From G963665495 sp963677785 (GTDB lineage Bacteria > Desulfobacterota > Desulfovibrionia > Desulfovibrionales > Desulfovibrionaceae), in the NCBI GenBank assembly GCA_963677785.2, contig CAXXDH010000003.1:186001-250000 (forward strand): DNA of 64,000 bases. Reading direction: 5' to 3'. A program made the translations under genes and the position numbers. This document shows positions 49,740 through 58,950 of this stretch, piece after piece. Below the pieces are notes generated by a model. It saw only the letters and a list, made by a program, of their open reading frames with translations. It had not been told where the DNA came from and did no database searches. The number at the start of each line of letters is the position of its first letter. The first letter of the stretch is position 1.

Positions 49740-50314
49740 AGCATGCTCCTCATATTTGAATAGCCCTGGGCCAAGGTCATGGCTCCGGCATTGATGTCTC
49801 TGTGATCCGGCCGGAATGTTCTTCCAGCCGAATTCCATGCCAATCAGCCACAGTCTTCGCATACCATGGCTTCCGAACTGCCGCGTGTGGATATCCTTCT
49901 CCACGATCCCTCGCAGTAACAGCACCGTATGCTTTTCGCCGAACAAGTTCAATTGGACCGCAGCCCCTCCCGCCATTGGAACTCGATGTCTCCAAAGCTT
50001 GAAAAGCATACGGGCATGCGTGCCGATGCGGCGGGAGAACTCAAAAAGCAACGCAATCAGTCCGAACGTGTTGCCGCGCATAAAAAATTGACTTTGGGTG
50101 ACCTGGAGATGATTATCGCGTATACTTATCTCGTACTGGCAGCTTGCCGATACATGGGAAAAAGACAAAGCCGGACATGTTGTTCGTGGCAGCTTTCGCG
50201 CGCAAATACCGAACGCAACGGATATCTGCGCCCGATTCGCCGTTACAATTGTGTCGAGAGCGCCGACGAACAGAAGGTATCGGCACATTGAGCACGTTCT
50301 TCTGGGGGACATAC
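49740..50314. other. Divergent intergenic region of 575 bases
   Basis: Separates the minus-strand ABC/GTPase operon from the plus-strand PhnD/kinase/cyclase operon. Contains the long-range stem at 49925-50013 and several local hairpins (for example GTGGA...TCCAC near 49888-49906). Open frames here have no ribosome sites or known families and are not called. Promoters for both operons must be within it. Confidence 0.5.
49925..50013 (-). ncRNA. Candidate structured leader of the ABC/GTPase operon
   Basis: CCGTATGCTTTTC (49925-49937) and GAAAAGCATACGG (50001-50013) are perfect complements, 13 bp, enclosing 63 bases with further pairing potential. On the minus strand this is 186-274 bases upstream of the DUF1858 protein gene, in the right place for a riboswitch or attenuator. 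It does not match a class I can name. Confidence 0.5.
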
Positions 50315-51223
50315 GTGAAATTTTTCTTGGGCCTGATACTCCTTGCCGCTCTTTGCGTTGCAGGATGCGAGCAATCCGCGGAAAAAGCCGGTCCTGTTTA
50401 CGGGGCCCCCGAGACGTCCCAAAACGGCAGCTTCTACCGGCTTGCCGTGCATCCGCTGCATAATCCGGTGAAACTCCATGCCGCGTACGGACCGCTCGTC
50501 GACTATCTTGAACGCGAAATTCCCGATCTGAATCTGGATTTGGAGGCTTCCCGCGACTACGGGTGCTTTGAAAAAAAAATACGCCAAGGCACATTGGAAT
50601 TTCTCCTGCCGAATCCGTGGCAAACCCTTGAGGCCATTGATGCGGGCTACGAAGTCCTGGCCATGGCGGGCGCCCCGGAAGACTTCAAGGGAATTTTCAT
50701 CCTCCGAAAAGACAGCCTTGTCCGGGAACCCGCCGACCTGAAAGGCCAGGCGGTAAGCTATCCGGCTCCCACAGCCCTGGCGGCCTGCATCATGCCGCAA
50801 TATTTCCTGCATTCGCAAGGGATCGACGTAACAAAGGATATCGAAAACAAATACGTCGGCTCCCAGGAATCCGCAATCATGAACGCCTATCTCGGAAACT
50901 GCGCCGCAGGGGCCACCTGGCCGCCCCCCTGGCGCGCTTTTCAGAAGGACCACCCCGTGGAAGCCGCAAAGCTGTATGTCAAATGGCGGACCCCGCCCCT
51001 GGTCAACAATTCTTTCATGGTACGCAAGGACATGCCCGATGCCCTAAAGCAGGCTGTTCGTCGGGCTCTGCTGCGCCTGCATGAAACATCCGAAGGACGG
51101 ACGATCCTGGCAGGCATGGAAACCGAACGATTCTACCCGGCCGACGACTACACCTATGATATCGTCCGCAGCTTCATCGACCGCTTCGAACAGGAGGTCA
51201 GGCCCGTGGAGGAAAGGCCATGA
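50315..51223 (+). CDS. PhnD-like periplasmic binding lipoprotein
   Basis: 302 residues from GTG 50315 (GGGGG upstream). A lipoprotein signal ends at CVAGCEQS, so it is anchored to the membrane. The fold is that of the phosphate/phosphonate binding family: LVDYLEREIPDLNLDL, LLPNPWQTLEAID, DLKGQAVSYPAPTALAA and MNAYLGNCAAGATW. No transporter genes are near; the stop overlaps the start of a multi-PAS kinase (ATGA). It is therefore probably a ligand receptor that signals to the kinase rather than a transport protein. Ligand unknown. Confidence 0.85.
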   Translation: MKFFLGLILLAALCVAGCEQSAEKAGPVYGAPETSQNGSFYRLAVHPLHNPVKLHAAYGPLVDYLEREIPDLNLDLEASRDYGCFEKKIRQGTLEFLLPNPWQTLEAIDAGYEVLAMAGAPEDFKGIFILRKDSLVREPADLKGQAVSYPAPTALAACIMPQYFLHSQGIDVTKDIENKYVGSQESAIMNAYLGNCAAGATWPPPWRAFQKDHPVEAAKLYVKWRTPPLVNNSFMVRKDMPDALKQAVRRALLRLHETSEGRTILAGMETERFYPADDYTYDIVRSFIDRFEQEVRPVEERP

Positions 51224-54200
51224 AATTCCGTGCATTCGCCTCCCCCTTCCGTTCCTTCAGATCACAGCTCATTTTGAGCGTCGCGCTGGTGCATGCGCTG
51301 ATGATGTCCCTGTTTATCTGGGACCTGGTCAGCCGTCAGGAAGACATGCTTTTCGACCAGCAGATCGAACAGGCCGAATCCCTGGCCCGCTCTCTGGCCA
51401 CGGTTTCTTCCGAGTGGCTGGCGGCAAGAGATATAGCCGGCATGCAAGAGCTTGTGGAACTCCAGCTGCGCTATCCGGAACTTATCTTCGCCATGCTGAC
51501 CACCAGGCACGGACGCGTGCTCGCCCACACGGACGACTCGAAGCTCGGCCTGCGCGTCCTTGATCTGCCGGAAACTCCGAAATTTCTCAAAATGAGCGCC
51601 AGCCCTTCCCTGGTGGATATCGCCGCGCCCGTTGTGCTCAACGGCGCCCCCATCGGCTGGGCGCGTGTCGGCCTTGGACAACGCCGGGCCCAGCGCAAGC
51701 TCGACGCCGTCCTGCACAACGGCATTCTCTACGCCCTGGCCGCCATTCTCATCGGCTCCATGCTCGCCTGGATCATGGCCAACAGAATCCTCCGGCGTAT
51801 CTACGTCATCCAGAATACGATTGTTTCGGTGGAAGCAGGCGGCAAGGAAAGCCGGAGTCGTCTCGACGACAAGGATGAAGTGGGGCATCTGGCCACGGAG
51901 TTTGACGCCATGCTCGACAGCATGTCCGCGCAGGAGCGGGAACTGCGGCGCAGTGAAGAGGATTTGCGCCGGACCAACGACAACCTCGAAGCCATGGTCA
52001 CAGAACGGACGCAGCAGTTGAGCAACAGCCTCGCATTGATGGAAAAACGTGAGTTGGAACTAAAAGCTGCGCAGCGTATGGCCAGTATCGGCAGCTGGAC
52101 ATTGGATATTCCGGCGGGGATGCTGCACTGGTCCGAAGAAAGCTACCGGATCTTCGGTGTCGAGGCCGGAGCGCCGGTAACCATGGATATTTTTGTCTCC
52201 TTTATCCATCCGGAGGACCGCGAGGAGGTGGTCGTCGCCTGGACAAGGGCACTTTCCGGCGCCCCCTACAACATCGAACACCGTATTGTGACTGCAGACG
52301 CAACCAAATGGGTGCATGAAAACGCCACGATCCAACTGGACGACGCGGGGCGCCCCGTTTCCGGTATCGGCACGGTACAGGACATCACCGAACGCAAAAA
52401 GGCGGCTCAGGAACTCAAAAAAAGCCAGGAACGCCTCGAAATCGCGCTCCAGGGGGCGAGTATGGGCGTATGGTCCTGGGAAATCGAGACGGACACAAGA
52501 GAACTGGACGCGCAGGCCTGCCGGCTTTTGGGCCTGGATGCGCCCTTTTTCCGTGGCACGACAGAGGAGTTGATCGATTTCATTCACCCGGAAGATAGAA
52601 GATCGCGAATGGAAACACTCGATCGCGCGCTGCAGGAAAACATCTGGTATGAGCCCGAATACCGGGTGGTATGGCCTGATGGAAGCATTCATCATCTTGC
52701 CGCCCGGGGCAAGGTCACCAGGGACGAAACAGGAGTGCCACGGCAGCTCAACGGCACCATCTGGGACATCACCCTCCAGAAGGAAAACGAGACCCGGCTC
52801 CAGGAACTGGCCGCCATTGTCGAATATTCCGAAGACGCCATTATCAGCGAAACCCTCAAGGGCGTCATTGTCAGCTGGAACCGGGGGGCGGAAAAACTTT
52901 TCGGCTATTCCCCGGACGAAGCCATCGGCAGATCCATCGAAATGATCCTTCCGACGGACAGGCCGGACGAAGATCAGAACCTGCGCGCGCATATTGCGGC
53001 AGGGAATGCCGTGACCGATTTCGAGAGCGTCCGGCGGGACAAGGACGGCGGGACGCTCGATGTGGCGGTTACCATTTCCCCGCTCAGAAACGCGCGCGGA
53101 GAAGTGATCGGAGCATCGAAAATCGTCCGGGACATCACCGAACTCAAGGAAAACGAAAAGCGCTTTCGCACCATCATCGACGCTTCGCCCGTACCTTTGT
53201 CCCTGAGCGATACGCAGGGGCAAATCATCTACGTGAATCCGGCCTTTACGGAGACTTTCGGGTATACGCAGCAAGAAACCCCCACGCTGGACGACTGGTG
53301 GCCCAAGGCCTTCCCCGATCCGTCCTACAGGGAGGACGTGAAGCACAGATGGCAAATGTGGGTCGACCGGGCCGAGCGCAGCCAGACCGCCATCCCGCCC
53401 TTGGAGGTGCAGATCCGCTGCAAAGACGGCTCAGCCCGCACCATTCTGGCTTCCTCCGTGACCGTGGGCGGATTCGCCGAGAAAACAAGCCTTGTCACTC
53501 TCTTCGACGTCAGCCAGATCACCAGCATCTCCGAACGGTTGCAGACAATACTCGCCACGGCCAGCGACGGCATCCACATCCTGAATGAACAGGGCGATCT
53601 TATTGAGTACAGTGAATCATTTGCCCGCATGCTCGGCTACTCAACCGAGGAAATGTCCCGAACGAACATATCCCAATGGGATATCAGCATTTCCAGATCG
53701 GACATTCTGCCCACCATCCAGGAACTCATGGACACGCCGACCACCTTTGAGACCCGGCACCGCCGTAAAAACGGCGAAATCATCGACGTGGAAATCAACG
53801 CCAAGGGCATCAACCTCGACGGGCAACGCTTTGTGTATGCTTCCAGCCGCGACATCACGGATCGGAAAAAAAATCTGCTCGCCCTTGCCGCAAGTGAAGA
53901 GCGCTTCAACCTGGTCGTGGCCGGCAGCAACGACGGCATCTGGGACTGGCAAATCCCGGCTGACAAGACCTACTGGTCCCCAAGATTCAAGGAGATCCTC
54001 GGTTATCGCGACGATGAAATCACCCCCGGGTACGCCACCTGGGAATCCTTGCTCCACCCGGAAGACAAAGAACACGCCCTGGCGACTCTGGAAACCCATT
54101 TTCAGGGCCACGACCCCTTTGACGTTGAATACCGCATGCGCCGTAAGGACGGAGAGTATCTCTGGATTCGGGCCCGGGGCTTGGTAGTATTCGACGCACA

Positions 54201-57200
54201 AGGTACCCCTCAACGCATCACGGGATCCATCAAGGACATTCACGAACAGAAAATCGCGGAGTTCCGTTTGCAGGAGGCCCTGGCCTTCAATGACACCATC
54301 CTCAAAAAATCGCTGGTGGCCATGGGCGTCTACCGCCAGGACGGCCAGTGCGTCCTGGCCAATGAAGCTCTTGCCGCTCTGGTCGGCACCACGACCAAGC
54401 AGGCCCTTACGCACAATTTTCGTCAAATAGAATCCTGGAAGGAAACCGGCCTGCAAGACGCCTGCATCGCCGCTTTGGAGGACGGCCTGCAACGGCGGCA
54501 CGAAATGCATGCGGTTTCCAGCTTTGGCAAGGAACTCTGGGCTTCGGTGCTGATTCTTCCCACCCTGCTCAACAAAGAGCCCCACCTTGTCGTTCAATTG
54601 ATTGATGAATCCGAGATCAAACAGGCGAACAAGGAATTGAATTTCGCAATGCGCCGGTTGACCCTGGCGACCCAGGTCGCCAGCCTCGGAATCTGGGTCT
54701 GGGAATTCACCAGTAATAAGTTGAATTGGGACCAACGGATGTGCGAGCTGTACGCTGTTCCCGAATCAGTGCGTACCAGCGGACTTTACATTGATTTCTG
54801 GCGTTCCCGCTGCCATCCTGACGATTTGCAACGCGCCGAGGCCGAATTGTCCGCAGCCATCAAAGACGCCCAGGACTTCGACTCCGTCTTCCGGATCGTG
54901 CTGCCGGACAATTCCATCAAATTTATCCATGTCACGGCAATGACGGAGCTGGAAGAAAACGGCTCGCCGTTGCGTATGATAGGCACGAACCAGGACATCA
55001 CGCAGCAAAAACAAGCCGAAGCGGCCATCCTTGAAAGCAAGGAACGCCTGGAAGCGGCGGCCTCGGCCGGAATCATCGGCGTCTGGGACTGGGACCTGAA
55101 AAACGACAGCCTGTATTGGGATTCGGTCATGCACCAGCTCTTTGACGTGCCCCCCGAGGAGTTCACAGGGACGAGCAAATCCTGGGCCGACGCCCTCCTC
55201 CCCGAGGACAGGGAAGAGACCCTGAAATACCTGCAGGAGGCCTTGCAGGGCAAACGGATTTTCAACTCCGAATTCCGAATCACCTGGCGGGATGGCTCCA
55301 TCCATCATATCAAGGCCGGTTCCAAAGTCATCTTCGACGAAAAGGGACAAGCCGCCCGTATGATCGGCGTCAACTACGACCTGACGGAGCAGAAACAGAC
55401 CGAGATCGCCCTCAACGAAGCAAAAGCCAAAGCGGAAAGCGCCAACCAGCTCAAGTCCGACTTTCTGGCCAACATGAGCCACGAGATTCGGACGCCCATG
55501 AACGCCGTTCTGGGCCTCGCGCAGCTGTTGCTCGACACCGAACTCAACACCCTGCAGCGCGACTACCTGGACAAGATGCGCAAATCGTCCGAATCCCTGC
55601 TGGGCATCATCAACGACATCCTGGACTACTCCAAAATAGAGGCCGGCAAGCTGCGCATCGAAACCACCGAATTCGATCTTGCCGAACTGCTCGACGCGAC
55701 AGCCAAGCTTTTTTCCTACAGCGCGGAGGAAAAAGGCCTGGAACTCATCTTCGACATAGATCCCGACCTCCCCCCGATGCTGATGGGCGATCCGCTGCGT
55801 CTACGGCAAGTGCTCAACAATCTTCTGGGCAATGCCGTCAAATTCACCCTGGAGGGAAACATTACGCTGCGCATGAAAGCGCTCTCCCAACAAGACAACA
55901 GACTCGACCTGCAGGTCAGCGTCAACGATACGGGTATCGGCATGACTCCGGAGCAGGTGGACAGGCTTTTCGCCCCCTTTGAACAAGCCGACAGTTCCAC
56001 CACGCGCCGCTTCGGCGGCACAGGACTCGGCCTGGCCATCTGCAAACGCCTTGTCGAGCTGATGGGCGGTACGATCACGGTCCGCAGCCAATCCGGTTCC
56101 GGCAGCACGTTCACCTTCGACATCCCGATGGACATCGCGGACTTCCCCCTTTGCGAGCGGTCCGCGGCCGACCTGCGCGGGATGCGTACCCTGGTGGTCG
56201 AAGATAATGATATCTCCGGCGAAATGCTGCTCGCCGTGCTCAACTCCTGGAAATTCGACGTTCAGATCGCCACCTCCGGAGAACAAGGACTGCAGATGGC
56301 CCTTGACGCCCTGCACGGCGGACGCCCGTTCGAACTGATCCTTGTTGTTTGGAAAATGCCCGGCATGGACGGCGCACAGATGGCGCAAGCCCTCCGCGCA
56401 GAAGAAACAGCCGATGCGGACTTGCATAAACCGGCCCTTGTCATCATGGTGACGGCGTACGGCCGCCAGCAAGCCCTGGAAGCCATACGCAAGGTCGAAT
56501 TCAACGCGGTGCTGGACAAACCCATCATCGCCTCCCAACTGTACAATGTCATCGCCGGACTGCAGGGAGAAGCTCCGGACCGAAGAAATCTGAACCGGTG
56601 GAGCACCCTGCGTGAAGCCCAAAACAGGCTGAAGGCCATTCACGGCGCCCACGTGCTCCTGGTGGAGGACAACCCGACCAACCAGCTGATAGCCAAGGAC
56701 ATGCTCACCAAAATGGGGTTGAAGGTCTCGCTGGCGCAGAACGGACTCGAGGCCGTTGCCGAAGCTTCCCAGACCCGCTATGATGCCATCCTGATGGACC
56801 TGCAGATGCCGGAAATGGACGGCGTCCAAGCCACATGCCGTATCAGGGATCTTCCTGAGGGCATGGACATTCCCATCATCGCCATGACCGCGGCGGCCAT
56901 GGAAGCCGACAAAAAAGCCTGTCTGGATGCCGGGATGGCGGATTTTGTCGCCAAACCCATCGACGTGGACCTCCTGGCGGCGGCCCTGTTGCGCTGGATT
57001 CCCTCCCGTACCGCAAGCAGCGACACACCCGTTGAAAACGATTCCCCCCTGCAAAACAGGGATGAAAACATACAGCCTTTTTCCATCGAGGGACTGCATC
57101 TCGCCGAAGCAACCAGGCGTATTGGAAACGACTGGAATCTGATGCGCCAGGCTCTGCAGTTTTTCGCCTATGATTTTCGTGAATTTCCCCAGGAGTTCAA

Positions 57201-57681
57201 CACCGCTGTCGAAAAGAAACTCTGGAAAGACGCCCACCGGATGGCGCACAACATCAAAGGAGCCTCCAGAGTGATTGGCGCTGAACGGCTTGCCGCGTGC
57301 AGCAAGGACCTGGAAGACGAACTGACGGACGCGCACTACGAATCATGGGATTGCGTCCGTACGGAACTCGCCCGGGTCCTGGCCGCCATCGACGTCCTCC
57401 CGGAACCAGAGCCAATCGAAACCAGCGCAGTCGATACCGCGCAGTTTGAAAAACTGGTCCTGACACTGCTCGACGACCTGCGCAATGCGCGCTTTGTGCC
57501 CCCTGAACAGATTCAGGACGTTTGCACCCAGCTGGCGGCTCTCGGGCGCAACGACCTGAGCGACAAACTCAAACAGCGTATCGAAGCATTTGACTACGCT
57601 GCAGCCTGTGACATATTGACTGATATTGTAAAAAGTCATGAATTCGGTTTTGAGGAAGGTGCGCATGTCGACCCGAAATGA
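51220..57681 (+). CDS. Large hybrid sensor histidine kinase with nine PAS-like domains
   Basis: 2153 residues. Transmembrane helices near 14-32 and 170-190 flank a periplasmic sensor domain of about 140 residues. HAMP (about 190-245) and a coiled coil follow, then nine consecutive PAS-like units (about 280-1400), with boundaries visible at repeated ITERKK, ITLQKE, ITELKE, ITDRKK, IHEQK, ITQQKQ and LTEQKQ ends. Next are HisKA with the phospho-His in NMSHEIRTPMN (near 1425), HATPase (N, G boxes DTGIGMT, GGTGLGL; about 1535-1640), a first receiver (about 1654-1770) whose phospho-Asp is Val1710 (VVWKMPG), a second complete receiver with ILMDLQMPEMDG (near 1865) and an HPt domain with His in AHNIKGASR (near 2010). 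Coupled to a binding lipoprotein upstream and a diguanylate cyclase downstream. Confidence 0.9.
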   Translation: MKFRAFASPFRSFRSQLILSVALVHALMMSLFIWDLVSRQEDMLFDQQIEQAESLARSLATVSSEWLAARDIAGMQELVELQLRYPELIFAMLTTRHGRVLAHTDDSKLGLRVLDLPETPKFLKMSASPSLVDIAAPVVLNGAPIGWARVGLGQRRAQRKLDAVLHNGILYALAAILIGSMLAWIMANRILRRIYVIQNTIVSVEAGGKESRSRLDDKDEVGHLATEFDAMLDSMSAQERELRRSEEDLRRTNDNLEAMVTERTQQLSNSLALMEKRELELKAAQRMASIGSWTLDIPAGMLHWSEESYRIFGVEAGAPVTMDIFVSFIHPEDREEVVVAWTRALSGAPYNIEHRIVTADATKWVHENATIQLDDAGRPVSGIGTVQDITERKKAAQELKKSQERLEIALQGASMGVWSWEIETDTRELDAQACRLLGLDAPFFRGTTEELIDFIHPEDRRSRMETLDRALQENIWYEPEYRVVWPDGSIHHLAARGKVTRDETGVPRQLNGTIWDITLQKENETRLQELAAIVEYSEDAIISETLKGVIVSWNRGAEKLFGYSPDEAIGRSIEMILPTDRPDEDQNLRAHIAAGNAVTDFESVRRDKDGGTLDVAVTISPLRNARGEVIGASKIVRDITELKENEKRFRTIIDASPVPLSLSDTQGQIIYVNPAFTETFGYTQQETPTLDDWWPKAFPDPSYREDVKHRWQMWVDRAERSQTAIPPLEVQIRCKDGSARTILASSVTVGGFAEKTSLVTLFDVSQITSISERLQTILATASDGIHILNEQGDLIEYSESFARMLGYSTEEMSRTNISQWDISISRSDILPTIQELMDTPTTFETRHRRKNGEIIDVEINAKGINLDGQRFVYASSRDITDRKKNLLALAASEERFNLVVAGSNDGIWDWQIPADKTYWSPRFKEILGYRDDEITPGYATWESLLHPEDKEHALATLETHFQGHDPFDVEYRMRRKDGEYLWIRARGLVVFDAQGTPQRITGSIKDIHEQKIAEFRLQEALAFNDTILKKSLVAMGVYRQDGQCVLANEALAALVGTTTKQALTHNFRQIESWKETGLQDACIAALEDGLQRRHEMHAVSSFGKELWASVLILPTLLNKEPHLVVQLIDESEIKQANKELNFAMRRLTLATQVASLGIWVWEFTSNKLNWDQRMCELYAVPESVRTSGLYIDFWRSRCHPDDLQRAEAELSAAIKDAQDFDSVFRIVLPDNSIKFIHVTAMTELEENGSPLRMIGTNQDITQQKQAEAAILESKERLEAAASAGIIGVWDWDLKNDSLYWDSVMHQLFDVPPEEFTGTSKSWADALLPEDREETLKYLQEALQGKRIFNSEFRITWRDGSIHHIKAGSKVIFDEKGQAARMIGVNYDLTEQKQTEIALNEAKAKAESANQLKSDFLANMSHEIRTPMNAVLGLAQLLLDTELNTLQRDYLDKMRKSSESLLGIINDILDYSKIEAGKLRIETTEFDLAELLDATAKLFSYSAEEKGLELIFDIDPDLPPMLMGDPLRLRQVLNNLLGNAVKFTLEGNITLRMKALSQQDNRLDLQVSVNDTGIGMTPEQVDRLFAPFEQADSSTTRRFGGTGLGLAICKRLVELMGGTITVRSQSGSGSTFTFDIPMDIADFPLCERSAADLRGMRTLVVEDNDISGEMLLAVLNSWKFDVQIATSGEQGLQMALDALHGGRPFELILVVWKMPGMDGAQMAQALRAEETADADLHKPALVIMVTAYGRQQALEAIRKVEFNAVLDKPIIASQLYNVIAGLQGEAPDRRNLNRWSTLREAQNRLKAIHGAHVLLVEDNPTNQLIAKDMLTKMGLKVSLAQNGLEAVAEASQTRYDAILMDLQMPEMDGVQATCRIRDLPEGMDIPIIAMTAAAMEADKKACLDAGMADFVAKPIDVDLLAAALLRWIPSRTASSDTPVENDSPLQNRDENIQPFSIEGLHLAEATRRIGNDWNLMRQALQFFAYDFREFPQEFNTAVEKKLWKDAHRMAHNIKGASRVIGAERLAACSKDLEDELTDAHYESWDCVRTELARVLAAIDVLPEPEPIETSAVDTAQFEKLVLTLLDDLRNARFVPPEQIQDVCTQLAALGRNDLSDKLKQRIEAFDYAAACDILTDIVKSHEFGFEEGAHVDPK

Positions 57682-58591
57682 CGCAGGCCCCCCGAAAGAG
57701 ACGATCCTTATCGTCGACGACACCCCTACGAATATCCAGATCCTGGCGCAGGCGCTGATGCGAACCTATGCCATCAAGGTGGCCGTCAGCGGCGCCGCCG
57801 CATTGGAAATCGTCATGGGGGAACAAAAACCGGACCTGATCCTCCTCGATATCATGATGCCGGGAATGGACGGCTATGAAGTCTGTCGGCGTATCAAACA
57901 GGATCCGTCGTCCTGGGACATCCCCATCATCTTTGTCACGGCCAAGGGCGATGTTGCGGACCAGAAACGGGGCTTCGACCTCGGCGCAGTGGACTATATC
58001 GCCAAACCCTTTGAAATCCCTCTGGTTCTTGCCCGGATCAATGTCCATCTCCGCTTGAAACGCAAAAGCGAAATACTCGAGCGGCTGGCGCTCCTGGACG
58101 GACTGACGCACATCCCCAACCGCCGCGCCCTGGAGGACGCCTTGTCTCGGGAGTACGGACGCTCCCAGCGCAACGGAACGCCTCTTTCCCTGTTGATGAT
58201 CGACGTGGACCACTTCAAGGCCTTCAACGATCATTACGGCCACGGAGTCGGGGATGATTGCTTGCGCGCCATCGCCCACAGCCTCGAATCCGCCCTGCAG
58301 CGCCCCGCTGATTTTGTGGGAAGATACGGCGGCGAAGAGTTCGTCGTGATTCTGCCGGACTGCGACAAGGACGGCGCCCTGGTGGTCGCGCAGAATATCC
58401 GCAGCCAAATCGCCTCTCTGCATATTCCCCACGCCTACTCGGCAACCGCCCCGCACGTCACCGTCAGTATCGGCCTGAAGACATTCCAATGCGAGCAAGA
58501 CAAGACAAATGCCGAGTTGTTGCACGATGTCGACGCGGCATTGTATCACGCCAAAGAACAGGGCCGGGACAGAGTGGTCGCCGCGGCCTGA
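57665..58591 (+). CDS. Response regulator diguanylate cyclase (REC-GGDEF)
   Basis: 308 residues from ATG 57665 (GAGGAAGG upstream), overlapping the end of the kinase gene by 17 bases. Receiver (about 15-130): VDDTPTN, phospho-Asp in LLDIMMPGMDG (near 61), Thr and Lys in VTAKGD and AKPFE. GGDEF domain (about 145-300): active site GGEEF (near 223), preceded by an RPAD inhibitory site five residues before it, so product inhibition by c-di-GMP is expected. It makes c-di-GMP from two GTP. It is the natural target of the preceding kinase's phosphorelay. Cytoplasmic. Confidence 0.92.
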   Translation: MSTRNDAGPPKETILIVDDTPTNIQILAQALMRTYAIKVAVSGAAALEIVMGEQKPDLILLDIMMPGMDGYEVCRRIKQDPSSWDIPIIFVTAKGDVADQKRGFDLGAVDYIAKPFEIPLVLARINVHLRLKRKSEILERLALLDGLTHIPNRRALEDALSREYGRSQRNGTPLSLLMIDVDHFKAFNDHYGHGVGDDCLRAIAHSLESALQRPADFVGRYGGEEFVVILPDCDKDGALVVAQNIRSQIASLHIPHAYSATAPHVTVSIGLKTFQCEQDKTNAELLHDVDAALYHAKEQGRDRVVAAA

Positions 58592-58950
58592 CTTGTTCCG
58601 GCCGCTTTTGGAAATTTTACTGCTTTTTTAAAACCTTCCTCAATGATGGTCCGGCGTTTGCTTCTGAAAATCCCGCCGGTTCCGGCATGAAGTTCACCAT
58701 GCTTCACTCGCATAATTTTCCGTGTAAACAACTAAAATCTATATAAATAGAAAACAACTCACTTTTTTTGCACTATACCGCTCTCGGGCCGCTTGTTTCA
58801 AATTGCCCCATCTGTATTATTTTGACGCCATTACGACCACCAAGGAATACGACTTGATTTTGTTTCGGCGATTATGCTACGTGATTATTCATATCAAAAG
58901 GCTGTTTTTATGTAGTACGCGCACTTCTGAGTCTATAAACGGGAGCCGTC
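58592..58950. other. Intergenic region upstream of vgrG, AT-rich
   Basis: 359 bases with no convincing gene. It should contain the vgrG promoter. No sigma-54 pattern (GG-N10-GC) was found by eye. The region ends with GGGAGCC before the vgrG ATG. The reduced GC suggests acquired DNA. Confidence 0.4.

Noticed and set aside
49740..50314. Cobalamin or molybdenum-cofactor riboswitch in the divergent gap
   Set aside because: The B12-box and other conserved parts were looked for and not found; only a general structured leader is claimed.
55801..57336. 511-codon minus-strand frame inside the large kinase gene
   Set aside because: Opposite strand of receiver and HPt domains that are clearly coding.
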